Assembly (NCBI GenBank): GCA_965215775.1
Contig: CBDCEG010000017.1
Location: forward strand, 36,130 to 100,129
Origin: CBDCEG01 sp965215775
Lineage (GTDB): Bacteria > Pseudomonadota > Gammaproteobacteria > Cardiobacteriales > Ostreibacteriaceae
Direction of reading: 5' to 3'
Length of the DNA: 64,000 bases
This document shows positions 36,799 through 46,358 of the stretch, piece by piece. A program made the translations under genes and the position numbers. Under the pieces are notes generated by a model. That model ran no database searches. It was not told where the DNA came from and saw only the letters and a program-made list of their open reading frames with translations. Position 1 is the first letter of the stretch; the number at the start of each line of letters is the position of its first letter.

Positions 36799-37128
36799 TT
36801 AGCCAAATATTTTGCTTTTCTTACGCGCAACATCAACTCTTTCTTTCATATCTTTACCAGCTTTAAACCTTGGTCTTGAGCTTGGAGTTATTTTTAGTTT
36901 AGCTCCTGTTTTTGGATTTCTTACATTTGAAGTTCTTCCTTTAATAACTTTAAAGCTTCCAAACCCTCTAACTTCAACTCTTCTACCTTTCTCTAAAGAC
37001 TCTGACATAGTTTCAAAAAGGCTGAAAACAACATCTCTAACTTCATGCTTTTTAATTGGGCTTGAGTCTTTTGATTTATTTCGTTTTAATTTGATAGTTA
37101 AACTATCAATAAGTTCCATCTTTGTCAT
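36799..37128 (-). CDS. ihfB: Integration host factor subunit beta
   Basis: 109 residues, HU/IHF fold. It has the DNA-binding arm signature G-R-R-V-E-V-R-G-F-G-S-F-K-V and R-N-P-K-T-G near residues 48-75. Its position directly downstream of rpsA is the conserved proteobacterial location of ihfB, which favours IHF-beta over HU. With IhfA it bends DNA at promoters, origins and recombination sites. A charged insertion (K-S-K-D-S-S-P-I-K-K) in the N-terminal helices and a slightly long C-terminus are mild deviations from E. coli IhfB (94 residues). Confidence 0.88.
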   Translation of the reverse strand: MTKMELIDSLTIKLKRNKSKDSSPIKKHEVRDVVFSLFETMSESLEKGRRVEVRGFGSFKVIKGRTSNVRNPKTGAKLKITPSSRPRFKAGKDMKERVDVARKKSKIFG

Positions 37129-37212
37129 ATTTCTACTCCTTGTTTGCCGTATAGTGCTTTTATAAAGTTACAAAAACACTACACGGATTTAATTAAGATT
37201 AATATTAATTAA

Positions 37213-38889
37213 CTAATCTTCTTCTTTTAATGCAGCACTGAAAATATCTCCTAAGCTTGTGCTTGTCGGTTTAGTATCAGAACGCATATAGTCTTTAATA
37301 ACTTGTTTTTCATCAGACATTTCTTTAGCAATTACAGATAGAGAAACATATTTTGTTTTTCTATCAATATTTGTAATTTGTGCAGTAATATCATCACCAA
37401 CATTTAAAACTGTTGTCAAATCATCAATTCTATCTTTTGAATAATCACTAGCTCTAAGCTTACCAAAAATCTCATCTCCAAGATCTACTGTTGCAGATGT
37501 AGCTGTAACTTCTGAAATTTTACCAGCAACAGAACTTCCTCGAGAACTCTTAGTTAAGAAAATTGCAAATGGGTCTTTATCAAGCTGTTTAACACCTAAA
37601 GAAATTCTTTCTTTTTCAGGGTCAATTGCAAGAATAATAGCTTCAACTTCTTGTCCTTTTGTATATTCTCTAATTGCTTGCTCGCCTTGCTGAGTCCAAG
37701 AAAGATCAGATAAGTGAACTAAACCATCAATATTTCCCTCTAGTCCAATAAATATACCAAAATCAGTTATAGATCTAATATTTCCTTTTATAACATCATC
37801 TTTTTTGAAGTTTTCAGTAAATTCAGCCCAAGGGTTAGGTAAGCATTGTTTCATTCCTAGAGAAATTCTACGGCTTTTTTCGTTAATTTCTAAAATCATA
37901 ACTTCAACTTCTTGTCCGATAGTTACTAATTTCTTATGATTAACATTTTTATTAGTCCAGTCCATTTCAGAAACATGCACTAATCCTTCAATTCCTTCTT
38001 CAACTTCAACAAAACAACCATAATCAGTAATATTTGAAACTTTACCAAATACACGGCTACCAGCTTGTAAGCGTCTAGTTAAGTCTGACCAAGGATCTTC
38101 TTTTAACTGTTTAAGACCTAGAGAAACTCTTCCTTTTTCTTTATCAAAAGATAAGATTTTAACTTCTAAATCATCTCCAATATTGATTACTTCAGAAGGA
38201 TATTTAATTCTTTTCCAAGATATATCTGTAATGTGAAGTAAACCATCTAAACCACCTAAGTCAACGAAAGCACCATAATCAGTTAGATTTTTAACTATAC
38301 CTTTAACAACATCGCCTTCTTTTAGAGTTGCTAATAATTGCTCTCTTTCAGCTTGGTATTCAGACTCAATAACCGCACGACGAGAAACAACAATATTATT
38401 TCTTCTTTCATCAAGAGATACAACTTTAAGTTCTGATTCTTTACCTTCAAGTAAAGATGGATCTTTAATAGGACGAACATCAACTAACGAACCTGGCAAG
38501 AATGCTTGAACACCATCAACATCAACACTAAACCCACCTTTGATTCTAGTATTAATATAACCGATAATAGTTTCTTGAGACTCAAGATAACCTTCAAGTT
38601 TTTTCCAAGTTTTAATTCTTTTAGCTTTTTCGTGTGATAATTTTGTTTCACCAAAACCATTTTCCACATCTTCTAAAGCAACTTCAACTTCATCGCCAAC
38701 GGCAACAGTCATTTCGCCAGATGGCTTTGTAAATTCAGCAACAGGGATAAATTCTTCTGACTTTAATCCTGCATTAACTACAACAAAATCTTTTCCGATT
38801 TCAGTAACTTTAGCGTTTACAATACTTCCTACTTTTAATTCTATGTTATCTAAACTCTTTTCAAATAACTCTGCAAAACTTTCACTCAT
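37213..38889 (-). CDS. rpsA: 30S ribosomal protein S1
   Basis: 558 residues with six S1 (OB-fold) RNA-binding domains, the gammaproteobacterial layout. Repeated signatures such as G-A-F-V-D-L-G-G-L-D-G-L-L-H and G-C-F-V-E-V-E-E-G-I-E-G-L-V-H are visible from about residue 200 onwards; the first two domains bind the ribosome. S1 recruits mRNAs with weak ribosome sites to the 30S subunit, useful in this AT-rich genome where many genes have weak Shine-Dalgarno sequences. It lies between cmk and ihfB, the usual order. Confidence 0.96.
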   Translation of the reverse strand: MSESFAELFEKSLDNIELKVGSIVNAKVTEIGKDFVVVNAGLKSEEFIPVAEFTKPSGEMTVAVGDEVEVALEDVENGFGETKLSHEKAKRIKTWKKLEGYLESQETIIGYINTRIKGGFSVDVDGVQAFLPGSLVDVRPIKDPSLLEGKESELKVVSLDERRNNIVVSRRAVIESEYQAEREQLLATLKEGDVVKGIVKNLTDYGAFVDLGGLDGLLHITDISWKRIKYPSEVINIGDDLEVKILSFDKEKGRVSLGLKQLKEDPWSDLTRRLQAGSRVFGKVSNITDYGCFVEVEEGIEGLVHVSEMDWTNKNVNHKKLVTIGQEVEVMILEINEKSRRISLGMKQCLPNPWAEFTENFKKDDVIKGNIRSITDFGIFIGLEGNIDGLVHLSDLSWTQQGEQAIREYTKGQEVEAIILAIDPEKERISLGVKQLDKDPFAIFLTKSSRGSSVAGKISEVTATSATVDLGDEIFGKLRASDYSKDRIDDLTTVLNVGDDITAQITNIDRKTKYVSLSVIAKEMSDEKQVIKDYMRSDTKPTSTSLGDIFSAALKEED

Positions 38890-38941
38890 AAAATATCTCT
38901 AATTAAATTAATAAATTAAACTAATTCAGCCAACAGAATTG

Positions 38942-39655
38942 TCAAACTGATTTAGTGCAAGGCAAAATGCCTTTTAACTCCACCAAATGCTTAATCAAAT
39001 CAAACACTTGATGCAATTCAAGATCATCTGTATTAACTACAAATGCATCTTTCGCCGCGATTAGTGGCGAAGTATTTCTTAGTTTATCGCGTTTATCGCG
39101 TTCTACTAGTTCGCTGTGAACCTGTTCAATATTAGCACTTTGTTGTTTTCCTTTCAATTGTTTATATCTTCTTTCTGCTCTTTTTTTATCAGAAGCAGTC
39201 AAAAAAATCTTCAAATCAGCATTTTTAAAGACCTCACTGCCCATATCTCTGCCATCTGCAACCAATCCAGGGCAAGTTACAAATTCAAACATTAATTTTT
39301 GTAACTCTTTTCTTACAAATGGGTGGACTGCTAGTTTTGAAGCTGTTTGCCCACATTTCTCAGTTCTTATTTGTTTTGAAACATCTACTGCATTTAAATA
39401 TATATAAGGCATTTCAAAGTGAATTTGTGAATTTTCCAGTGCAATCCTAACATCGTCTTCTTTTGTTGGATCCAAATTATTTTGCATAATATATGTTGCT
39501 ATAATTCGGTATAAAGCTCCACTATCCAACAAATTAAAACCTAAATAAGAAGCTAACAATCCAGCAATACTGCCTTTCCCAACACCACTTGCACCATCAA
39601 TTGTTATAATTTTTACTTGTTTTTTTACTTGCTCTTTTTCTGTATTTTCAGTCAT
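38942..39655 (-). CDS. cmk: Cytidylate kinase
   Basis: 237 residues. P-loop G-A-S-G-V-G-K-G-S (21-29), L-L-D-S-G-A-L-Y-R substrate region, and D-G-R-D-M-G-S-E-V-F with R-R-Y-K lid. Phosphorylates CMP and dCMP. The first eight bases overlap the end of aroA, so the two genes are translationally coupled. The N-terminus has about 13 extra charged residues ahead of the P-loop; a later start is not obvious. Confidence 0.94.
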   Translation of the reverse strand: MTENTEKEQVKKQVKIITIDGASGVGKGSIAGLLASYLGFNLLDSGALYRIIATYIMQNNLDPTKEDDVRIALENSQIHFEMPYIYLNAVDVSKQIRTEKCGQTASKLAVHPFVRKELQKLMFEFVTCPGLVADGRDMGSEVFKNADLKIFLTASDKKRAERRYKQLKGKQQSANIEQVHSELVERDKRDKLRNTSPLIAAKDAFVVNTDDLELHQVFDLIKHLVELKGILPCTKSV

Positions 39656-40976
39656 TTTCTATTTTCACTCCAATTTGTTTTGCAACTTCTAAAAAGTTAG
39701 GAAATGAGGTTGCTACATTTTTGCAATTTTTTATTTTTATAAAATTTTGTGAGCGAATTCCTGCAATCGTAAAAGACATTGCAATCCTATGATCATCAAA
39801 GCTATCAATTGATTCTGATGATTTAAATATTTGATTTGAATTGCCTTTTATTATAATTCCATCTTCCAAAACTTCACAATTAGCACCTATTTTAATCAAC
39901 CCCTCAGCCATTGCACTGATTCTATCACTTTCTTTAACTCTTAATTCTTTGGCATTTTTCAGCACAAACTCCCCATCAGCACAAGCGGCAGCAATAAATA
40001 TTATTGGAAATTCATCAATTGCCAAAGGAACCAAATTTTTACTAACTGATATTGCTTTAAGAATACTTGATTTAACAATAATATCAGCCACAGGTTCTTT
40101 TCCAAACGACCTTTTGTTAGTAAATGTTATATCAGCACCCATTTGTTTTAAAATCTCAATAACACCTGTTCTTGTTGGATTTATACCTACATTTTTAATT
40201 GTTATTTGAGACCCTTTTGGTGCAATTAAAGTTGCTACAATAAAAAATGCAGCACTTGAAATATCAGCAGGAACTTCTATATTTGTTGCAATTAATTTTC
40301 CACCACCATTAATTGTAGTTATTTTAGTTTCATTTTGTATTGTTGCAAAAACCTCATAACCAAAAGCTTCTAACATTCTTTCACTATGATCACGACTAAT
40401 TCCTGGCTCATGAATTTGGGTTTTACCTTTTGCATAAATTCCTGCAAATAATAATGCAGATTTTATTTGAGCTGATGCTACTTTTTGTTTGTAAGTTATT
40501 CCTTTTAGTAGTTTTGAAGCTTTAATTTCTATTGGCGCACAACCATTTTCCAGTGTTTTTATATTCGCCCCAAACTCCAAAAGTGGATCACGAATTCTAG
40601 CCATTGGACGCGACATAAGAGAGTCATCACCAATTAAAGTTGAACTGAATTTTTGCCCAGCCAAAACCCCAGCAAGAAGCCTCATAGCAGTTCCAGAGTT
40701 ACCAACATTTATTGCTTTGCTTGGTTTTTTTAGACCTAAAACCCCAACACCATTTATAATTATTTTCCCATCACTTGTGGAAATATCTACTCCCATATCT
40801 GAAAAAGCATTCCTAGTTGCAATACAATCCTCGCCTTCCAAAAAACCAGTTACCTCAGTTTGCCCTTCTGCCAAAGCACCAAGCATTATACTTCTGTGTG
40901 AAATTGATTTATCTCCAGCAACTTCAATCACACCTTGTAATTTATTTTCACATTTAAATGATTTGTAATTTGACAT
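39648..40976 (-). CDS. aroA: 3-phosphoshikimate 1-carboxyvinyltransferase (EPSP synthase)
   Basis: 442 residues. Substrate-binding motifs G-D-K-S-I-S-H-R-S near residue 21 and N-V-G-N-S-G-T-A-M-R-L-L near 91 are intact, with E-x-D and R-V-K-E-S-D-R later. Sixth step of the shikimate pathway, feeding chorismate and the tryptophan route of trpB. The L-A-G-V-L-A-G and N-S-G-T sequences resemble class II (AroA with less glyphosate sensitivity) more than E. coli class I, which is a tentative reading. Follows glmU by 13 bases. Confidence 0.94.
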   Translation of the reverse strand: MSNYKSFKCENKLQGVIEVAGDKSISHRSIMLGALAEGQTEVTGFLEGEDCIATRNAFSDMGVDISTSDGKIIINGVGVLGLKKPSKAINVGNSGTAMRLLAGVLAGQKFSSTLIGDDSLMSRPMARIRDPLLEFGANIKTLENGCAPIEIKASKLLKGITYKQKVASAQIKSALLFAGIYAKGKTQIHEPGISRDHSERMLEAFGYEVFATIQNETKITTINGGGKLIATNIEVPADISSAAFFIVATLIAPKGSQITIKNVGINPTRTGVIEILKQMGADITFTNKRSFGKEPVADIIVKSSILKAISVSKNLVPLAIDEFPIIFIAAACADGEFVLKNAKELRVKESDRISAMAEGLIKIGANCEVLEDGIIIKGNSNQIFKSSESIDSFDDHRIAMSFTIAGIRSQNFIKIKNCKNVATSFPNFLEVAKQIGVKIEND

Positions 40977-40989
40977 ATTTTAAATTCCT

Positions 40990-42375
40990 TTACTTTTTAG
41001 TTGGTCTAGCCCAATCACTTATTGAGATTTGCTTTGCTCTAGTTAAAGCCAAATTATTTTCATCAACTTTTTTAGTAATAGTTGAGCCAGCTCCGATTGT
41101 AGCACCTTTTCCAATTGTAACAGGAGCTACTAAAGCAGAGTTTGAGCCAATAAATACATCATCTCCAAGGTTTGTTATATGCTTATTTGCACCATCGTAA
41201 TTACAAGTTATTGTTCCTGCCCCAATATTTACATTTTGCCCCAAAATCGCATCACCTACATAGCTCAAATGGTTTACCTTTGACCCCTTTCCTATTGTTG
41301 CATTTTTAAGTTCTACAAAATTACCTGCTTTTGCCCCCTCTAACATTTTTGTTTTTGGTCTAATTCTTGCAAATGGTCCTATCATTGCCTTTTGTCCTAT
41401 TTCAGAACTTTCAATTATCGAATTTGCATCAATAATTGCACCATCTTCAATTTTTGAATTTTTAATAATACAATTCGCACCTATTTTGACATTATTTCCT
41501 AGCTTTACTGTTCCCTCAAATATAGTGTTTATATCAATTTCAACATCTTTACCACAGCTCAAATTTCCACGAATATCAATTCGTGCTGGGTCAATTAAGG
41601 TAACTCCTTGTTTTAGTAATTCATTAGCCTGCTGTTTTCTATATATTGTTTCTAATTCAGCAAGTTGAGTTTTGTCATTACAGCCTAATATTTCATCCGC
41701 AGAAGAAGCACTAACAGTAACAACTTTTAAATTTTTAGTGTTTGCTATTTCAACAATATCAGTAAAATAATACTCTTGCTGGTTATTATTATTTTTAATT
41801 TCATTAACTAATTCTTTTATTAAACAACCTTTGAGAGCAAAAACACCAGAATTTATTTCTCTAACTTTTTTCTCAATTTCTGTAGCATCTTTTTCTTCAG
41901 TTATTTTATCAACAAAACCATTACTATTTTTAATAATTCGCCCGTAACCAAAAGGGTTTGCAACGCTTACAGTTAAAATACTAACATCATTTTCTTGGCA
42001 AGATTTAATCATTTTATTAAGTGTTTTCGCTTCAATCAAAGGTGCATCACCAAGCAATATAATATATGTTTTATCATCTTTCAAAAAAGGAATGCTCTGT
42101 TTAACAGCATGCCCTGTTCCTAATTGTTCTGTTTGTTTTACCCAGTTTATTTTATCATTATTAATTGTATTTTTTAAAGTATCACCTGCAAAACCATAAA
42201 TAAGAATAGGTTCTTCACAACCAATATTTTCAGAAGTTTCAATAATATGCTGTAAAATGTGTTTACCACCAACTTTATGCAATACTTTTGGGGTATTTGA
42301 ATACATTCTAGTGCCTTTTCCAGCAGCTAAAATAATTGTTCCAACTTGTGTATTTGATTTTGTAGATTTTGTCAT
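40990..42375 (-). CDS. glmU: Bifunctional N-acetylglucosamine-1-phosphate uridyltransferase/acetyltransferase
   Basis: 461 residues. N-terminal nucleotidyltransferase with I-I-L-A-A-G-K-G-T-R-M near residue 14 and G-T-G-H-A-V around 87; C-terminal left-handed beta-helix hexapeptide repeats (I-G-A-N-C-I-I, N-F-V-E-L-K-N-A, H-L-S-Y-V-G-D-A). Makes UDP-GlcNAc for peptidoglycan and LPS. First gene of the block running to ihfB. About 170 AT-rich bases lie between its start and the terminator of the TRAP operon; a TATAAT-like element lies about 25-30 bases before the ATG. Confidence 0.95.
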   Translation of the reverse strand: MTKSTKSNTQVGTIILAAGKGTRMYSNTPKVLHKVGGKHILQHIIETSENIGCEEPILIYGFAGDTLKNTINNDKINWVKQTEQLGTGHAVKQSIPFLKDDKTYIILLGDAPLIEAKTLNKMIKSCQENDVSILTVSVANPFGYGRIIKNSNGFVDKITEEKDATEIEKKVREINSGVFALKGCLIKELVNEIKNNNNQQEYYFTDIVEIANTKNLKVVTVSASSADEILGCNDKTQLAELETIYRKQQANELLKQGVTLIDPARIDIRGNLSCGKDVEIDINTIFEGTVKLGNNVKIGANCIIKNSKIEDGAIIDANSIIESSEIGQKAMIGPFARIRPKTKMLEGAKAGNFVELKNATIGKGSKVNHLSYVGDAILGQNVNIGAGTITCNYDGANKHITNLGDDVFIGSNSALVAPVTIGKGATIGAGSTITKKVDENNLALTRAKQISISDWARPTKK

Positions 42376-42544
42376 ATTAAATATAATAGTAATTTCTAAA
42401 AAACTAATTATAACCTATTATTAAGTTGATTAAATCACAAAATATTAGTTATTCTGACAACTATAGCTGTAAGTCTATATATAACTATATGATATATTTA
42501 TTGCATCAGCATTAGCATTAGCACAAGTATGTTTATGCTTAAGT

Positions 42545-42589
42545 AAAAAAAACACCATGAAAAATATAAACTTCACATGGTGCTTTTTT
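42545..42589 (-). terminator. Rho-independent terminator after the TRAP operon
   Basis: Minus-strand hairpin with stem CACCATG (42553-42559) and CATGGTG (42576-42582), loop of 16 bases, flanked by an A-tract and a T-tract (T6 at 42584-42589 on the plus strand and A8 at 42545-42552). It lies 18 bases after the dctP stop and separates the TRAP operon from glmU. Confidence 0.85.
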
Positions 42590-42606
42590 GCTTTAAATAT
42601 ATTTAT

Positions 42607-43680
42607 TTATCTTTCAAAATCATCTTTTAAGTATTGGTAGTCTGAAATTTTAGTCCATACTCTAGCTTTCTTCATAAATGCTCTTTGATTTTCAACTATC
42701 TCTTTAAATAAAGGGCTTTCTTTTGATTTCTCAATAATTAGCTCATCATTAATTTGTCTTAATTTAGCAATAACTTCTTTAGGGAAAGTTTTTACTTTTA
42801 TATTTGGATAGTCAGCTTTCATTTTAGCCCAAGCATCTGCACTCATTTTGTAATTCTGTGCATATAAACGCATATTTGAAGATTCCATAGCAGTTTCAAC
42901 TATTGTTTTTAAATCATCAGGTAACTTATTCCAAGATTTCTTATTAATCAAATACTGCAAATCAGAAGCTGGTTCATGCCAACCAGTGTAATAGTATTCA
43001 GCTACTTTATGAAATCCCATGCTAATATCCATTCCAGGTCCAACCCACTCAAGTGCGTCAATCGTTCCTCGCTCCAGAGATGTGTACAACTCCCCAGCTG
43101 CAATATTTGTTACAGCAACACCAAGTTTAGACATAACTTCTCCAGCAAAACCTGGTATTCTCATTTTAAGACCTTTTAAATCTTCAACAGAGTTAATTTC
43201 TTTTTTAAACCATCCTCCCATTTGATTTCCAAGATTTCCACCTGGATAAGAAAGAACATTGAATTTATCATAAACCTTTGCAGTTAATGCTTTTCCATCA
43301 CCATTATAATACCAAGAAAGTCTTTCTGCTGCAGTCATTCCAAATGGCATTGTTGTTATTGGAACAGTTGCTAAATCTTTGCCCTTCCAGTAATAAGAAC
43401 CAGAATGTCCCATATCATACTGCCCAGCTTTAACCATATCTAAAACACCTAATGGAGCTTTATGCTTGTTTTTATCATGAATTTTGATAATTAAACGCCC
43501 GTTACTCATAGCTTTTACTTTTTGTGCGAAATTTTTTGGTGCATCACTCATTGGGCTTAGATTTCCAGGCCAACTCGTTGCTAGTTTCCATTTAATGACT
43601 TTGGTGTCTTCAGCAAAAGAACTTTGCATTAAAACAGCCATTGCTGATACTAATAAAATTTTTAATGATTTACTTTTCAT
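42607..43680 (-). CDS. dctP: TRAP transporter solute receptor (DctP/TakP type)
   Basis: 357 residues with a signal peptide (M-K-S-K-S-L-K-I-L-L, cleavage near S-F-A). Features W-K-L-A-T-S-W-P, A-A-E-R-L-S-W-Y-Y-N, L-G-N-Q-M-G-G-W-F-K-K-E-I, L-E-R-G-T-I-D-A-L-E-W-V-G-P and Y-Y-T-G-W-H-E-P belong to the TakP-like receptor group, whose characterised member binds alpha-keto acids. Delivers the organic acid to the DctQM membrane complex. Third gene of the operon (after dctQ and dctM), whereas many loci put the receptor first. Exact ligand inferred. Confidence 0.93.
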   Translation of the reverse strand: MKSKSLKILLVSAMAVLMQSSFAEDTKVIKWKLATSWPGNLSPMSDAPKNFAQKVKAMSNGRLIIKIHDKNKHKAPLGVLDMVKAGQYDMGHSGSYYWKGKDLATVPITTMPFGMTAAERLSWYYNGDGKALTAKVYDKFNVLSYPGGNLGNQMGGWFKKEINSVEDLKGLKMRIPGFAGEVMSKLGVAVTNIAAGELYTSLERGTIDALEWVGPGMDISMGFHKVAEYYYTGWHEPASDLQYLINKKSWNKLPDDLKTIVETAMESSNMRLYAQNYKMSADAWAKMKADYPNIKVKTFPKEVIAKLRQINDELIIEKSKESPLFKEIVENQRAFMKKARVWTKISDYQYLKDDFER

Positions 43681-43785
43681 AATTTCTCCTCGTTTTAAAA
43701 ATAAAATAATTTATTACTTAATTGAAACATTAATCTTATAACAAAAACCTAAAAAATATAAGCTAAAAATTCTCAACCTGCTTTC

Positions 43786-45120
43786 TTATAGCCCATAAAA
43801 TTTAGGGAAGATAACAATAGAAGCTAAAACTAAAATCTGAATTAAAATAAAAGGAAGAACTCCTTTATAAATATCAACAGTTTTAACCTCTGGAGGACAA
43901 ACACCTTTTAAGTAAAACAAGCTAAATCCAAAAGGAGGAGTTAAGAAAGATGTCTGCAAATTCATAGCTACTAAAATAGCGAACCAAAGAGGGTTTATAC
44001 CAATTGCTTTGGAAATAGGGATGAGAATTGGCAAAATGATATAAGAAATTTCAATGAAATCAATAAAAAACCCCAAAATCATAATAGCAATCATTGATAC
44101 TATAACAAACCCCCACTTTTCTCCTGGTATTTTCATCATAATAGCTTCAACAAGTTCATCACCACCAGTATAAGTAAAAACCATAGAAAAAGCAGTTGCA
44201 CCAATTAAAATAGCAAAAACCATAGCTGTTATTTTTACAGTTTCTTTAGAACTTTCGATTAACATTTTAAAAGAAAACTTCTTATAAATAATTGCTAGAA
44301 AAATAGCACCTAAACAACCAATAGAAGCTGATTCTGTAGGAGTTGCCACTCCTTTTAGTATCGAGCCTAATACAAGAATAACTAATGCTAAAGGAGGTAT
44401 TATTGCTTTAAAAGCATTACTGATAATTTCACTTTTTTTAATATTAGAATCTATTTTTATCGCTGGCGCTATATCCTTTTTTAAAAATGATATTATTAAG
44501 ATATATAAAATATAAGAACCTACAAGAACAGCACTTGGGATAATAGCAGCTCTAAATAAATCTCCAACAGGTAGCCTAAATACATCACCTAAAATAATTA
44601 AAACAATAGATGGTGGGATAATTTGCCCAAGTGTTCCTGAAGCACATATTGTCCCTGTTGCAAGTTGCTTAGAGTAGTTATGTTTTAACATAACAGGAAG
44701 TGAAATGACACCCATAGCAACAACTGAAGCACCAACAACCCCTGTTGAAGCAGCAAGCAAAGCACCTACCAAAACAGTACTAACAGCAAGACCACCACGA
44801 ACACTCCCAAATAATGTTGCCATTGCAACTAATAGTTTTTCAGCAAGTTTTGTCCTTTGTAAAATCATTCCCATAAGTATAAATAAAGGAACTGCAATAA
44901 GAATTGTGTTTGTCATAATGCTGAAAATACGATGGGGCATCATTGCAAACATCATTTGTCCATTTTGAATTCCTTCAATTAAAGTCTCACCATCTTCGTA
45001 AGACTCTAAAATTCCAGCAAGCATTCCAAAGAAAACTGCAACAGCACCAAAGGTAAAAGCAACAGGAAAACCCCAAAGAAGCATAATAAGCCCAACTAAA
45101 AACATAATTATTCCAATCAT
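43786..45120 (-). CDS. dctM: TRAP transporter large permease subunit
   Basis: 444 residues with about 12 transmembrane helices, the normal DctM size. Conserved Q-I-I-P-P-S and F-L-T-P-P-F-G near the first and last thirds are the scoop-motif prolines typical of the large subunit. Catalyses Na+-coupled uptake of the acid delivered by DctP. Start overlaps the dctQ stop by four bases, so the two are coupled. Confidence 0.94.
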   Translation of the reverse strand: MIGIIMFLVGLIMLLWGFPVAFTFGAVAVFFGMLAGILESYEDGETLIEGIQNGQMMFAMMPHRIFSIMTNTILIAVPLFILMGMILQRTKLAEKLLVAMATLFGSVRGGLAVSTVLVGALLAASTGVVGASVVAMGVISLPVMLKHNYSKQLATGTICASGTLGQIIPPSIVLIILGDVFRLPVGDLFRAAIIPSAVLVGSYILYILIISFLKKDIAPAIKIDSNIKKSEIISNAFKAIIPPLALVILVLGSILKGVATPTESASIGCLGAIFLAIIYKKFSFKMLIESSKETVKITAMVFAILIGATAFSMVFTYTGGDELVEAIMMKIPGEKWGFVIVSMIAIMILGFFIDFIEISYIILPILIPISKAIGINPLWFAILVAMNLQTSFLTPPFGFSLFYLKGVCPPEVKTVDIYKGVLPFILIQILVLASIVIFPKFYGL

Positions 45121-45647
45121 AGTGATTTGTCTCCAGTAAGTTTAATGCTTTTAAGTTGCTTAAGTGCATTATAGTTTTTAGCGAAAAAACCAATTGAAGC
45201 TATGATTAAAACAACAAATGAAATTGGGATTAGGCTTTTTATAATAAATCTATACTTTAGCCCTCCTGGATCCCCACTTTTTTCCATTTGTTGGAAAGAG
45301 TCATTCACGAAATCATAAGAGCCTACTATTATTAGCAATGAAATGGGGAGAATAAATAAAAAAACTCCAATCATATTTATAATATACTTTACTCTATTAG
45401 GGAACTTTGCAGATATTATATCCACACTAACATGTGCATCTTCTAGTAAAGCATAAGATATTCCAAGTAATGTAATCACAGAAAATAAATGCCATTCCAT
45501 TTCCTGCATAGCTATATAGTTTACTTTAAATAAATATCGGCTAAGTGTATCAAAAGCAACATTTAGCATCATTAAAAGAAGAATTATTGCAATAACAAAA
45601 CCTATCCCATCAGATAGTTTTTTTATAATTTGTTCAGTTTTTTTCAT
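45117..45647 (-). CDS. dctQ: TRAP transporter small permease subunit
   Basis: 176 residues, four transmembrane helices, with the conserved E-W-H-L-F-S-V-I-T-L-L-G-I-S-Y of the small subunit near residue 45 and the D-A-H-V-S-V-D element. It is the membrane partner of DctM. The ATG of dctM lies in its last codons. A long untranslated leader (about 330 bases) precedes it. Confidence 0.92.
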   Translation of the reverse strand: MKKTEQIIKKLSDGIGFVIAIILLLMMLNVAFDTLSRYLFKVNYIAMQEMEWHLFSVITLLGISYALLEDAHVSVDIISAKFPNRVKYIINMIGVFLFILPISLLIIVGSYDFVNDSFQQMEKSGDPGGLKYRFIIKSLIPISFVVLIIASIGFFAKNYNALKQLKSIKLTGDKSL

Positions 45648-45982
45648 TTTCTATAATGTATTTTAATTAAAATTTAACTATAAAAGTCATACTAAATGCA
45701 AATAATACCATAACTGGTTTGGATTTATATATTTGAATATAAGTAATTATTAGGTTAGGCAATAACTACAGTTTCAGTAAAAACTATAAATACTTATAAA
45801 CACTTAGTTTAATTGACTGTCTCTTTTTTTAAGTTTTAGCTATTAACTTTATAAAACTTTATAAGGTGTATCTTTCTGGAATGGTCTTATGAAATGAGGT
45901 TTACCCTGCTCTCCTTAATTGATTTCATTATAGGCTGTGATGCACAGTCAATTTGATTTAAACTTTTTGAATAAGTTAAAAA
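45648..45982 (-). other. Gene-free leader region before the TRAP operon
   Basis: 335 bases between the second tRNA-Glu and dctQ with no open frame. On the minus strand a TATAAT (near 45928) is preceded by TTGACT, but only 13 bases separate them, too short for a normal sigma-70 promoter. The spacer contains the palindrome CTGTG-CAT-CACAG. Downstream lies a moderately GC-rich segment (GGAGAGCAGGGTAAACC) inside a 7-base inverted repeat ATGAAAT/ATTTCAT. A regulated leader or small RNA is possible; I could not match any known riboswitch. Confidence 0.4.
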
Positions 45983-46058
45983 TGGCGTCCCGTAGGGGGT
46001 TCGAACCCCTGTTGCCGCCGTGAAAGGGCAGTGTCCTAGGCCTCTAGACGAACGGGAC
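45983..46058 (-). tRNA. tRNA-Glu (anticodon TTC)
   Basis: 76 bases starting GTCCCGTTCGTCTAG, anticodon loop CTTTCAC, T-arm GGTTCGAACCCC, and encoded CCA. Second of two near-identical copies, 112 bases apart. Reads GAA and GAG. Confidence 0.97.
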
Positions 46059-46170
46059 ATTTTTTATTTTGATAAAGCTTGTCTGTCTAAATAAACAAAA
46101 CTTAAATTTCTTTATAATTTAAAAACAAATAATTAAATAACTTTTCTATTTTCATCAAAGTCAAATAAAA

Positions 46171-46246
46171 TGGCGTCCCGTAGGGGGTTCGAACCCCTGT
46201 TGCCGCCGTGAAAGGGCAGTGTCCTAGGCCTCTAGACGAACGGGAC
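46171..46246 (-). tRNA. tRNA-Glu (anticodon TTC)
   Basis: 76 bases, sequence identical to the copy at 45983-46058 as far as I compared it. Anticodon TTC, CCA encoded. It lies 36 bases after tRNA-Ala and is probably processed from the same transcript. Confidence 0.97.
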
Positions 46247-46282
46247 ATTTTATTTGTTCTAAATTTGGCTATATGCTTAACC

Positions 46283-46358
46283 TGGTGGAGCTAAGCGGGA
46301 TCGAACCGCTGACCTCAACACTGCCAGTGTTGCGCTCTCCCAGCTGAGCTATAGCCCC
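46283..46358 (-). tRNA. tRNA-Ala (anticodon GGC)
   Basis: 76 bases starting GGGGCTATAGCTCAG, anticodon loop CTGGCAG, T-arm GGTTCGATCCC, CCA encoded. First of three tRNAs in the cluster and nearest to the promoter. Confidence 0.97.

Noticed and set aside
45925..45955. TTGACT/TATAAT pair as a normal sigma-70 promoter
   Set aside because: Spacer is 13 bases, well below the usual 16-18; reported only as a possible element of the leader.
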